From Xiphias gladius (taxonomy: Eukaryota; Chordata; Actinopteri; Istiophoriformes; Xiphiidae), in NCBI RefSeq assembly GCF_016859285.1, contig NC_053403.1, positions 3,331,448-3,395,447 of the forward strand: a DNA stretch of 64,000 nucleotides. Reading direction: 5' to 3'. Below, in pieces: positions 46,293 through 57,205 of the stretch (position 1 is the stretch's first letter; each line of letters begins with the position of its first letter). Both the position numbers and the translations under genes were made by a program. The notes beneath the pieces were generated by a model. That model saw only the letters and a program-made list of their open reading frames with translations. It did no database searches and was not told where the DNA came from.

Positions 46293-46794
46293 CCCTCATC
46301 AACATTCATGCAATATCCCACCAGGACAAAGCAAAAACAGAATTCTAGAATTTTCTGCGAGTTTATTAAAAAAGGAAAGACTGAAATACCGCGTTGACAT
46401 AACTATCGTGACCCTTTGCTATGACCACTGAAGTTTGGCTCGGGTGCCTCCCGGTTCCCTCGATCGTCTCCCGGCCCTAGTTTTTTTCCGATCTTCTTCC
46501 ACTGGAGAATCACGGAGGCCACTGTGCTCCTGCAGGCGGTGCCTTGGACCTCATGCCTCGGCGTTTGCTCTGCTGTGGCACCTTGATGCAGACCGACCTT
46601 TGCCCTTCCGCCACCGGTGGACTCCAGCCAAGGTGTAGAAACATCTCAAGGATGATCAAGAGAAACCTGAGCTCAATTTCAAGTGTCACAGCAAATGGTC
46701 TGAACACTTATGTCAAATGTGATATTAAAAACTAAAATTTTAAAATTCGGTTTGTGCTTTGTCCTTATGGGATATTGGGTGAGACTGATGAGGG
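46293..46794. mobile_element. Tc1-like element, internally deleted, both TIRs present
   Basis: The left end (46293-46340, cctcatcaacattcatgcaa...) and right end (46749-46794, ...gagactgatgagg) are imperfect inverted repeats sharing 'aatatccca' and 'aggacaaagca'. The text before the right end ('aaggatgatcaagagaaa', 'ggtctgaacacttatgt') is typical of fish Tc1-like elements. No transposase frame survives in 500 bp. Confidence 0.75.
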
Positions 46795-46975
46795 ATGAGT
46801 GATATATATTTTTCTGTTTTTAGCACAAGGCTGCAACAGGTGGACGGGTCCCAATACTTTCTGAACGCACTGCACACGCTGTTGATGAGCATTTTCCACC
46901 CCACGCTGAACATGCTCACAATTCTCCATCGCAGCACCTGCTCAGAAACTACCTTCCGTGGTACGCAGCCGGAAT

Positions 46976-46976
<1 letters not shown>

Positions 46977-47046
<70 letters not shown>
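46977..47046. repeat. (CA)35 microsatellite
   Basis: Uninterrupted CA repeat, followed at 47.10 kb by a short (GGAAA)n run. Confidence 0.97.
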
Positions 47047-47050
<4 letters not shown>

Positions 47051-47369
47051 AGCAACTAAAGCTAAAAAGCCTTGGATTCACAAGTAAAAAGGAAAGGACA
47101 GGACAGGAAAACAAAAGGAAAGGAAAGGAAAGGAAAGGAAATTAGGATTAGTTTCAGTATCAGTTCATCTGCCAGTCCTGTTCCCGGGTTCATCAGTTCT
47201 CGGTCTGGTCTACAAACCACGAGAAAATGGCGAAACGAGCCTGTCTGGACTTCAAATGACCAACCATCCAAAACACAGAGATCTTCTAAGGGACTTTAAA
47301 AAAGAAAACAGCCGATTCCCACGTTTGAGGGTTTTGATCCATCGCGTTTCAGCCTTGAAAACGGTCGAT

Positions 47370-47990
47370 CGCTTGTCAAACCAGCTGCCGATTAACGGCG
47401 GGTCGAAATGGGATTCGTTCTCGCCCGAGGCGTCTCTCACGAGGCTACGGCAGGACCGAGCTGCTCCGTGGCCACAAGACGCAGCATCCCGTAACGAAAC
47501 GAAACTATATAGGTCAGCCGTCTATGGCGGGGAAGCACCTGGCCGGCCGGAGACGGAGACCTGCCGCATCCTCCGCGGGGCCTTCCCAGTCCAGGGACAC
47601 GTAAGGCGAGAGGGGCCCTGAGCCTCCAGCAGATTTCAGCGGTGCGACCCAGACACCCTGGGGGACGTCCCGGTGTCCAGTCCGGCGGCCCGGCACTCTT
47701 CGCCCGGGCAGGCGCTCCGCTTGTACCGGCTGTGCCGCAGCCCGCCGCTGCCATCTGGCGCTCAGAAAACCCACACGAGCAGGGACGGCGTTGCGGTGCG
47801 GCCGGGGAACCGGGACAGGAACCGGGACAGGAACGTCCCGGGTACACCTGAGCCCCTCACGGCTCAACGGCGTAAATAGCGGTTCGCCAAATCTGAAACA
47901 CGCTGGACTGAGGATAAAGAGAACAGATGCCGGCTGTGCTTGTGTTTCCCGTCTGTCAACCTACTGTCAGTAGCGTCTCCCGGTGATGGG
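47370..47990. other. CpG-rich island of unknown origin
   Basis: About 600 bases of high GC and CpG density in an AT-rich spacer, with open frames on both strands (minus: 47437-47847 and 47514-47867; plus: 47256-47621). They overlap one another, lack recognisable domains, and are rich in Pro/Arg/Gly as GC-rich DNA tends to give. It could be an orphan CpG island, a lost first exon or part of a retroelement. Confidence 0.45.
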
Positions 47991-48125
47991 AGGACGTTTT
48001 CCCATGAGGGTCCGGACGCGTGTCGTCCGTTACATCGGTGCGTCGCACAATGGGACAAAGTTTGACTTCTCTTTCAAACTGTAAAGAGTCCGGTCTGGAC
48101 CCGCTCTGCCTGATGAGTGTCCTCA

Positions 48126-48183
48126 GATAACCCCTGTTGTGATCTGGCGCTTTATAGATAAAACTGAATTGAATTGAATTGAT
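48126..48183 (+). repeat. 3' tail of a LINE/SINE-type retroelement
   Basis: 'gttgtgatctggcgctttat' followed by 'ataaaactgaattgaattga' is the typical 3' end with an (AATTG)n tail found on many fish non-LTR elements. The rest of the element is not recognisable. Confidence 0.55.
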
Positions 48184-48599
48184 GGGGGGATTGGTTGGGT
48201 ACCCACCCACGCGCATGCTAAAGTGGCTCAAGATATGGGACATGTCTCCCTGAGATGGGGAAATGGGAGACACACACACTTTTCTGGGACAAACAAACAA
48301 ACAAACAAACAAAAACAGAGCCACAACCATTTACAACTAAACACTAAAACCAGCAGTGCTGCATTATGCATGAATATGAGAAAAAGACAGCTTCGTCCCA
48401 TCGGGCTGGAGAGGACAAACAGCAGACTCCTGATTTAAACGGTTATTTCTCCGGTGACAAATTAAACGGGGGGGGGCAACTCCCATTATACATGAGCAAG
48501 GAAAATATGGAAAAAGTCTGAACATATTCTAAGATGCAATAAATGCACACAGGATGGGGGGGTACACAGAGACAGCCACGGTCTCTCTTCAAGCAGCAC

Positions 48600-49100
48600 A
48601 TGTACAGCAGGGTCCACAAGTCTGAGACCACTAGTCAAGATACTTCCACTTTGCATCCGTTTTGAACGTAAAACTATTTTTCACCTTAACAATGTGAGTG
48701 AAAAGTGGAATCTTGTGTCAAGTGTCCCCAGAAACGCTCAGTGGGGTGGAGCTCAGGTGGCTGTGGAGCAAGGTCCATGACAGTCAGGACTCCTTGGCCG
48801 TCTTTGGTCGTCAGGTGGTTCTGGTAAGGCTTTGAGGTGTGTTTGGGGTCATCATCCCGCAGCGGTACGAATCCTTCTCCACAAAGATGCAAACCAGATG
48901 GGGTGCGGCAACGTCTCCGCGGGACAGAGTGGTTCTTCTCCTTGGTCAGGGTGCAGGTGTCCAACTCCAGAGAAGGCAGAACCACCCACAGACCCGAATA
49001 CTCCCACCACCACGTTTCACCGTCGGTTTGATGCACCGCTGTATCATCCTCTCACCTGTTCGCTTCCCCTCCTGCGAAGCGGTTTAGAAACCGTTACCCG
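48600..49100 (-). mobile_element. Tc1-like transposase remnant
   Basis: The minus frame 48686-49036 reads as the C-terminal half of a Tc1 transposase: a GETWWW block, GLHLCGEGFV, RDDDPKHTSK (the second catalytic Asp region) and PPELHPTERFWGHL (the region of the third acidic residue). The N-terminal DNA-binding part is missing and the left side ends in 'gtggtctcagacttgtgg', likely the element's end. Not expected to be active. Confidence 0.8.
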
Positions 49101-49944
49101 TCCCCCCCGAGACCACGACGCCGCGGCTCTCCCCTGACGGGTGCGTTTGCTGGCTGGAGTCTTGCGTCCTTCGCTTAGCAGATTCCGTGTCTGTGACGAA
49201 GTTGCTTTTCTCCCTCTCAGGGAACTAAGCTCGAGGTACTGACCTTCTGGGGGTGGCGGTCTGCCTCACGGTGCTTCGGATACAACTGATCCGGTTTCTG
49301 AAAACTGTTTAGGAGTCCCACGCACGGCCCCCTTAGAAAAACCCCCAGTCCAGGCATGATGTTGACGCTGAGAGGGCCCCTCTTTGCTTGGAGTGACAGT
49401 TTGACTTCTGACGCTTTCACTTATTTCCGACCTAATTCTTTCCCACCATCACAATGCTACTTATTAAGCAAGGATCCGCTGGGAACCTCAGGCACAGACG
49501 TGTTTATATCTGGCCAACGCCTACTTGAACGAGCCTCCGATGAGTAGATCGAATCCACCCGAGCGTCGACTGAACTCACGCTTTCGATGGAAGCGATCCA
49601 ACTAAAAGGGAATCTGACCTTTTGTACAGAGGGAGTTGAGCCGGTCGATGCTTAAACGTGATTGCTGACCTAGAAATGCTGCAGAATCTCAAATCTCTCT
49701 TCTTCGTCTTACACGAGATAATTTCCTGCGTTTTTAAACGTTTGTGAATCCTCAGACCTTCTGATTGTTTCCAGGTCTATGGGAAAATATGAGAGAGTTT
49801 TCGCGGTGGCCTCAGACTGTTGGCCCCCCACCACTGTGTGTTTGCTTTAAAAAGGCAGAAAACAACCAGCCAGTTAGATGTTAAGTGACGTCGACACTGA
49901 AGACACCATCAAACCACCTGCAGCCATAAGTAAAAACATCGTCT
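49101..49944. other. Spacer downstream of angel2
   Basis: No gene recognised; short open frames only. Confidence 0.45.
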
Positions 49945-49950
49945 TTTATT
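49945..49950 (-). terminator. Candidate angel2 polyadenylation signal
   Basis: AATAAA on the minus strand 1.18 kb after the angel2 stop. The stretch between (49.95-51.12 kb) is AT-rich and has no gene, as expected for a 3' UTR. Confidence 0.5.
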
Positions 49951-51127
49951 TACAAACCGTAAACTTTCCAAAACCGGAAAGCACCTCTTTCCACAATGAT
50001 AGAAAAATATATCCATCCTTGTTATTCCGCAGATTATGTACAAGTCTGAAATTACATCAGAGTGTCCACGAGGTTCAGTACGTTAGAAAAGTTTCACTCC
50101 ACCATTTTCCTTTAAAAATGATCATAATAAGACCTTCTGCAATCTGACTCTGCAGGTAAACTGTACCGTAGCTCCACATTTTTCGATATTTTTTTAAATT
50201 GTACAGTGTTTGCTTTAATGCGACAGTAGATGGTATAAAAGAAAACACGTGTGTGGCGATGATACAGGGGCAAGTGTTCATCCACATTCATTCTGAAGCA
50301 TTTTAAAATATAACCTGACAGAAGATTTCATTAGGACCAAAAGCTCAGTCTTTAAATACCCCCCCCCCTAAAATTTGATTTCAACTTAAGCTAACTTCTT
50401 AACTGTGTATTAGTCGCTTTGCCCCTCTATCATGCTCAAATAAAGTCGGCAAGTCGCCTTCCTTATCAGCAGCACTTTATCTTCAAGTGTTAATGTTCAG
50501 GTTTTAAAAATGAATCTGTAAATTCGTCCCTTCGTGGATTCACATCCTGACAGAGAAGAGCAATAAAAAAAAAAAGAAAAAAACAACTTTATATACAAGT
50601 AAAACCTTTAAACTAAGACCTGCTTTCATTCTCAAAGGAGCAGGAAGAAAAGACTTTGTGAAGCGAAAGACGATTGGGAATCTAATTCAATTTTAGTGTC
50701 GGTACTTTAGTATAACTGACGTTTGTACACAGAGGTGATGTTTTCCGAAATTTGGAAAACAATCCATGTGACTGTTTAATGACAAGGATCAATTATTAGT
50801 CTGAATGATATAAAGAACAAAGTCAAGTAACTGTACTTTTGGTTTCTAACATTTTTGATAACAAACCTCTTCAATTGTGAGAAATGTGTAGATTTTCAAT
50901 TTATTTGAAAGATTTCAACAAACCTCGGGGAAGATCCGCGCTCAAATGTTTAACTGCAAGTTTTCAATTTTAATCCTGATGTCTTTACCTTAATCTTGGA
51001 TTATTTTGTGTGTTACTTGTTCAGCAGACACGTTAAACCGCTCCCCATCTTCTCCGGGCCGCAATATTAGCACCCGAGGCGTCGTGCCGCCGCAGCTGTT
51101 CTGATCGGTCGTCCAGCGATTCCCAGG

Positions 51128-51809
51128 TCAGTGCCGAAAGCGGAAGCGAGCGAGGAGAGGGAGGTGGTCGGACGAGTGGCGCCGATTGGGCAGGCCGTTG
51201 ACTTCCTCCAGCTCAGACTGGCCGACCAACGACAGCCTGCCCAATAGCTGGAGGCCCCGGCCGCCGGGAAACCAAGGAGAGGCGGGGAATTCTTTCAAGA
51301 GAAAGGGGGGAGACAAACGGTGAGGGGACAGGACAACAGAAGAGTGGGAATAAGAGGAAAAAAAAATGAGAAACCCGTGACAGAAATGAGAAGAAACGCA
51401 GGTTCATAAGGAAAAGGTAAAGAATAAGGACTATCGAGGGGGATGCGGAGGACCTCGGTACTTACTGGGCACAGATCAAGGCACTGAACTGAATCTAAAA
51501 CTGTCCGACACAGAAACTCTGCACCGAACGCATGTCAGACTCTTTGTCTTGTCGGCTCTCTCTTCCATCAGAGATTCGGTGCTTTTATGTAGCAGCCTGT
51601 GTTTCACCGTCACGACGGCCCTAAACGCTGATGCGTTCCAGAAATTCGACATCTTTTTATGAATCAACGGCAAATGTTTTCCGGGAGAAGTAAGGTATCG
51701 AACATGCGTCGTGTTGGAAGAAAATCTCAAGTATCCTGTTGGCACCAATATCAAAAGTGCTCAACACAGTAGAGAGTGGCAGTGCGAAAATCAAGTGGGA
51801 AAGGGATTT

Positions 51810-51844
<35 letters not shown>

Positions 51845-52914
51845 AGTACCGGGAGTGAACAGGACGTAATCCACAGTCATGGCTGTGCGGGAGTGACAGG
51901 TGGTTATCTCAGGTCTGCCGTCAGGCATCAGGCAGTGCTGATAGGACGACTGCAGCTTCAGGCCGTGCTCGATCCTCGCTCTAGGCAAACGCACACACAG
52001 GGCGATCTGTGCCATCTATTCCACATCGTCAAATCACAAGGAACTGAAACCTCTCCACTGATTGGTAAGTGTCCGTGCTCGCTGGAGGCAGGGACCAATT
52101 TAGCTTAAGGAGCCAACGGCGACGGAAACAGATTTTCCTGAATAAAGACATTTAGTGCATCTTTGCATTGATTCTAGATATTAGCAATACACCGTTTTTG
52201 CAACGTTTCAAAAAAGACAGATACAGCGGTAAGGAGCGTTGTGATTTTTTTCCCCAGTCAGACCAACTGATAATTGCGAACCTGTGTTTGACAACAGAGA
52301 AGAAATAAAGAGAGAGAGAGAGAGACGTTACCTGTTCAAAGCAGCAGCTTTGGTGGCGAGATCTTCTACAGTCAGATTAGAGATCGCTCCCTCCACAGCT
52401 GTGAGAGAGACCGTTGTCAGTGATGAGGCTCAATACGCTGAACAATAAAGGAACATTCGATTTAAAACCAAACATCCTGCCCAATCAAGTCTAATCACAA
52501 CAAAACTAGTCTTACAAGAGCCGTTAAGTAAAGAAAAAAGTTTTTTCACACTAATACATTAATTAGGACTAAATTAGCTGAGCTAAACAAATTAAGACCA
52601 AAAAAAAAAAAAAAAAAACTAACTTCACTAAAGTGGCAGTAATGTAAGACTGAAGTAAACTAAGCCGCGGACTGAGCCCACCTGTAGGACTGGTGGGGGA
52701 CTCGGCGCTGGGTTTGCTCTCGTACTGACACTGATGGTTGATTCCCAAACTGTGAGACCAGATTGGAGACGTGAGGAGACGCTGAGCTCTGGGAGTGTTC
52801 TCCTGACCAGACACCTGCACGCACACACACACACATTCAGCCTTTCCTTTTACATATATAAACATATGCGTTCGTTAGAAATGCTACTAATGATTAGTAT
52901 TAGAAGGGGGGTTG

Positions 52915-52962
<48 letters not shown>

Positions 52963-55900
52963 CGTGCCACGCCATACCATGCCAATCTGTAGTCCTCCGT
53001 AATCCAGGCAGCCTGTGGTCAGGAACCTGTACAGCGGACTCCAGGGCGTGGAGTTAAAATCCCCGCAGAGCACAACTGGATTGGTCGACCCGTCTGGAAG
53101 GCGGGACAGCCGGCCGATCTCGGCCAACAGGATGGCGAGCTGAGCCAGCTTGATGTCGCCGCGGCGGGGGTTGTAGAGGAGGTGGGTGTTGGCGACACAG
53201 ACGAAGGCGGAGGGATCCGCATGGCCGATGGCGCTGTTGGGTCGCAGCAGCACCACCAATCCTACGTTGTCCCGGTCGAGGAGGGCGTCGCCGGGGCGGA
53301 AAAACTCCACGGGATGAGAGGACAGGAGGGAGAGGCGGGATGATTTGAAGATGACGGCACAACCATCCGGTTTCCTTCCTGTCCGCTTCTTATACTCACA
53401 CTGGTAGCCTGATAACCAGACGCAGGTTTTCACGAGTACACACAGAGAACGTGCAGGAGGAAAGACACGGAAATCAATATGAACACACACTGAGAGGCAG
53501 GTTTGCAACCAGGCACGTGTCTGCGTGCGCGTGAGAAGGGGAGGCATAAAATAAAGTTGATCATTTCACATTAAAAGCATCTCTACTGCAATGTTTAGAA
53601 ACAGGAAAGTACATTCCTATATTCTAAATACTATTCCTCATGTTCCCTGTTCGAACTACAACTAAAAACACACACACACACACACACACACGAGTACCTA
53701 GTGTCTGTAGAGCTGGTTTAATCTGGTTTTGGTAGTGGTCCTCCTGGACTTCTTGCAGACATAGGATCTAAAAAAAAAAAAAAAAAAAAAGGAATTTCCA
53801 TCAAATCTTAAGTCTTGACCATAGATGCTTTGCCGGTGCTACATGGCCAAAGGTATGTGGACACTCCTCTACCCATAATTCTTTTGGTCCGGGGCTGTTT
53901 TACATGGTTTGGTCTAGCTCCCTTCAGTCCAGCTAACTGGAATATTAATGCTACAGTTTACAATGATATTTCAGACAACGGTGTTCTTCCAACTCTGTGT
54001 GTTTGTCCCTTTCCTGTTTCAACATTGGGGCGTAACGTTCAGGCGTCCGCATCCTTTTGGATCCTGTATTCGGCTGGTGCATGCTGTCACCTGATCCCGA
54101 CAGGGATCCATCATCCTCACTAATCTGATCTGGTCCACTCACATCAGCGTTGTGCTGCTGGATCTCTGCCAGCAGGTTGGGCAGCCGGTACTCCCAGGGC
54201 AGGACGACGGGGTCGCAGTGGCCGTACAGGTAGGCGTTGTCCTGCAGCAGCTGCTGAGACAGGATGTTGTAGGACATGACCGAGAAGTCAAAGGCTGTGC
54301 TGGCCCCTGGTGGCTGTGGGTGGCTACTGCAGGCGGGAGAGGTCTCCCAGTGCCTCTGAAGAGCTGAGGAGAGGAGTTTGTACATTTGATCTCAGACAGA
54401 TCGGGAGGTTTACTGTCCTAAAGATTTACTAGGAATTATCTAATGACCAACTAGTATCCTAAATTACAAAACTGTCCTCCTGATCTTTGTCTATGATCCC
54501 ACTGCCCCATCTTCTGTGTCTCCTGTCTCACTATACAGTCAAACTGTCAAGTAAAGGCCAAAGTGCTACATTTTTAAGAGCTTATACAGTATAAGACCTG
54601 AATAGTCGCAGTGAATCCAAAATCATTAACGTTATGAGCAGAGCAAACTCACATAAACATGGTAAAAATGGCAGCTACTCAGAAGACAACTCAAGCCTTG
54701 GATGTCAAAGCATCACTAAATGGAGCAGCAAGAGGAGCTTTAACGACATTTTTTTAATCTGATAAAAAATAAATTGCTCAATGAAACGGATGAACCATTT
54801 CAACAATGGTTCACACCTTTTAAATTTGATTTTTATCCCACAGAACAATGAATTGAAACCAAAGACTGCCTGGAAGGAGAAACTAAAAACATGCTCCGCT
54901 CTGCTCTGGAAATTGGTCGGCTCCTTGCCTCCAGTATAAAATAAATTTTTCTTACTGAGTTAAATTATGCAAAACCTCCTTAAAAGGCTGCACTTACATT
55001 TCACTGGTGTAGCCTCGTCCTGTTGTCTGACAGGCGGGGAGACTCCAGGTGGAGGAGGTGGTCTGTTGGCTGCAGCTACCTGCCATGGGTTTAGGGGTCG
55101 AGGGGTGCCGCAAGGCTGGGGATAAGGCTCCGTCCACGGACCTCCACCACTCCTTCTGTCCCTTGGCCATTCCTCTGGTCCTTTTGTATTCCTGTGATGC
55201 CCTCCCTGCTCCTCTGCACCCCTGTCTTTGAACCAGGGGTTAGGTTTGGGTGTGGGCTTGTGCATGCAAACCTGACCCTGTTCGGGTCTGGACTTAGGGG
55301 TTTGAGTCCTGGACCCTGCAGGTTGTGAATCTTTATGCCCTTCTTGCTGATGTTTGCCCCTCCACTGATTTGGGATTCCGTCCCGACTGCCGCTGTCTTT
55401 TCGCTGTCTGTCTTTACTCCCAGTTTTAGTCCTTTCTACATCTTTATCTCTGCTGTTTTCCCGCCTGACGCCTTTTCCAGCTCCAGGATTCCCTCCGTCT
55501 CGACCTCCATCTCTAAAGGGGTGGTTTGGTCGACGGCTGCTATCCACCCTGGGAACCAGGTGATGGTGCTCCCTCTTGGAGCTTCCATCCTTGGCTTTGC
55601 CTCCTGTTGCCCCTGCTGCGCCTCCTCTGTGTCCCCCTCTTTCTTCATTGCTCTTCTTCTCCTCCTCACTTTTCCTCCGTTTATGGGGAGGCTCTCGATC
55701 TCTGTCGGACCGCTCCATCAAGAGGCCGGCAGAGGTGTAGAGTGAACGGCAATTGCCGCTGAAGTTACCGGGGTTGATGTTACCAGGGTGTAACTTCCTA
55801 CCGGCGAAAACCTGGCGTGCTGTTGGGTGGGCGTGGGGGGGTTGCGGAGGCCAGGGGGGAAATCCTCGCACTGACCAACATGGATGTGGAGCGGGGATCA

Positions 55901-56015
55901 ATGGGGGGAGCGAGGTGAAGGAGGCACTGCTGCTCCTGAGGCCAGCCCCGCAGAGAGAGGGACGGCTGCGGGGAAGGAAGGAGGAGCCGAAGGAGCTCAG
56001 CCAGCGAAGGAACAT
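51128..56015 (-). CDS. angel2: Angel homolog 2, CCR4-like nuclease/2',3'-cyclic phosphatase family
   Basis: Exons, 5' to 3' on the minus strand: 56015-54998, 54363-54143, 53767-53698, 53408-52978, 52814-52682, 52398-52332, 51980-51850, 51291-51128; 2235 bp, 744 aa, all borders GT-AG with matching phases. The exonuclease-endonuclease-phosphatase fold starts at [10 protein letters not shown]. Expected catalytic residues are present: Glu419 (CLQEVQ), Asp553 (CGDFNS), a VDY in exon 7 and His733 (SDHLPLL). Human ANGEL2 removes 2',3'-cyclic phosphates from RNA and acts in mitochondrial RNA processing. Residues 1-339 come from one big exon, longer than the human N-terminus (total 544 aa). They contain an Arg/Ser-rich start (MFLRWLSS) that could be a mitochondrial presequence and a highly charged stretch (about 105-310). 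The ATG at 56015 is the first in frame. The 5' UTR exon was not found. The gene converges on vash2. Confidence 0.93.
51812..51843. repeat. (GT)16 microsatellite next to an angel2 donor
   Basis: On the angel2 sense strand this is (AC)n starting 6 bases into intron 7, right after the donor gtactg. Confidence 0.95.
52309..52325. repeat. (AG)n tract next to an angel2 donor
   Basis: Sense-strand (CT)n starting about 6 bases into intron 6, after gtaacg. Confidence 0.9.
52921..52961. repeat. (GT)20 microsatellite near an angel2 donor
   Basis: Sense-strand (AC)n starting 16 bases after the donor of exon 4 (gtatgg). Confidence 0.95.
53669..53690. repeat. (CA)11 microsatellite next to an angel2 donor
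   Basis: Sense-strand (GT)n starting about 7 bases after the donor of exon 3 (gtactc). Confidence 0.95.
53845..54120. mobile_element. Tc1-like element fragment in angel2 intron 2
   Basis: It opens with 'ggccaaaggtatgtggacac', the end text of the same fish Tc1-like family as at 24.5 kb, and continues with decayed, non-coding sequence. Family call from the first 30 bases only; right end uncertain. Confidence 0.45.
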
Positions 56016-56252
56016 GGGGTGGCTGAAGGGAGGAAGAGGGAGATATCTCAGGGTGATAGGGACTGATAATCATCACTCCATTAGTTGTGGATCACTAGAA
56101 AATAAATCAGCAACTACTCTGATTAATGCTTTACGTCCTTTTTAAAGCAAAAAGGCCAAAAATTCTCCGGTAATGACTTTTTAATCGTGAGGATTTGCAG
56201 CTTTTCTTTGTCTTATGTGATAGGAAACCGCTCATCTTTGGGTTTTGTTCTA
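56016..56252. other. Region just upstream of the angel2 start codon
   Basis: No TATA box or clear CpG island directly upstream, so the 5' UTR probably continues in an upstream exon. The CpG-bearing 57.8-58.7 kb part is a candidate promoter. Confidence 0.35.
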
Positions 56253-56622
56253 TTCAATGTAGCTCTCCAACTAACGATTATTGTCATTACTGATTAATCT
56301 GCAGGTTATTTTCTCGATTCATCAATAACTCATTTGATCTATAAAAAGTACGAAAATAGCTATAAATGTCCATCAGATGTCCCCGGAGTCCGAGGTATGG
56401 TCTCCACGTGTGTTGCTCTGGCCCGAACAACAGTCCAAAACCCAAAGACATTCAGTTCACTGTCTCAGAAAAACTAGGGACATCACCACATGTTCACATT
56501 TGAAAAGTGGGAACCGCTGAATTTCAGGGATTTGGGGGTAAAGGAATGATTATCAAAATAGCCGCTGATTATTTTCTGTAATTTGACTAACTGATTAGTC
56601 GACCGGTCGTTTCACCCCTAGT
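56253..56622. repeat. MITE of the 'gattaatc' type, copy 4
   Basis: It begins 'gtagctctccaactaacgat', carries 'ttattttctcgattcatcaa' and 'aacagtccaaaacccaaaga', and ends 'ctgattagtcgaccggtcgt'. It is the best preserved copy in the window. Confidence 0.7.
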
Positions 56623-56699
56623 TCACTGGACAAAACCAGCACTTTGAAGACGTCAGGTTGCCTTCAGGTAATTGCGATTTCTGACATTTTATAGAGTCT

Positions 56700-57205
56700 A
56701 TAAAATGTAATAGATCTATAATATAGACCAAACAAAATGAATTCTCAAATAATCAAGGAATTAATCAGCACACATATCAATAATGAGAATACTCATCGGT
56801 AGAAGCCCTAAGCATGTGAGACAGGTAGGAGAGGAGACAAGAGGGCAGGTGAACAGATGTAAGAAAAATGAAGGGAGAGTTTATCACAAACATTCAAGGC
56901 GGCAACTACTTCTTTACTCCATAAAACATCTGAAAATGGTGAAAGATGGTCTTCACAAGTCTTCACACGTCCTCACGTCCTGTTTTGTTCGGCCAGCAGT
57001 CCAACAGCTCAAAGATATTTCGTTTATAATGATATAAAAACACAGGAAAACGGAAAATCCTCCCGTTTAAAAAAACTGGAACCCAAAACACGCCTGGTAT
57101 TTTGGTTTTGATAAGTTACTTAAAGGATTACTCGTGATCTATATTGCTGTCAATCGATTTCTCTGTTGACTGACCCATCAATTAATTGGCTAATCATTAA
57201 CAGTC
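56700..57205. repeat. MITE of the 'gattaatc' type, copy 5
   Basis: Contains 'ctccataaaacatctgaaaa', 'cagcagtccaacagctcaaa' and an end with 'attaattggctaatcattaa'. Decayed and perhaps composite. Confidence 0.5.
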
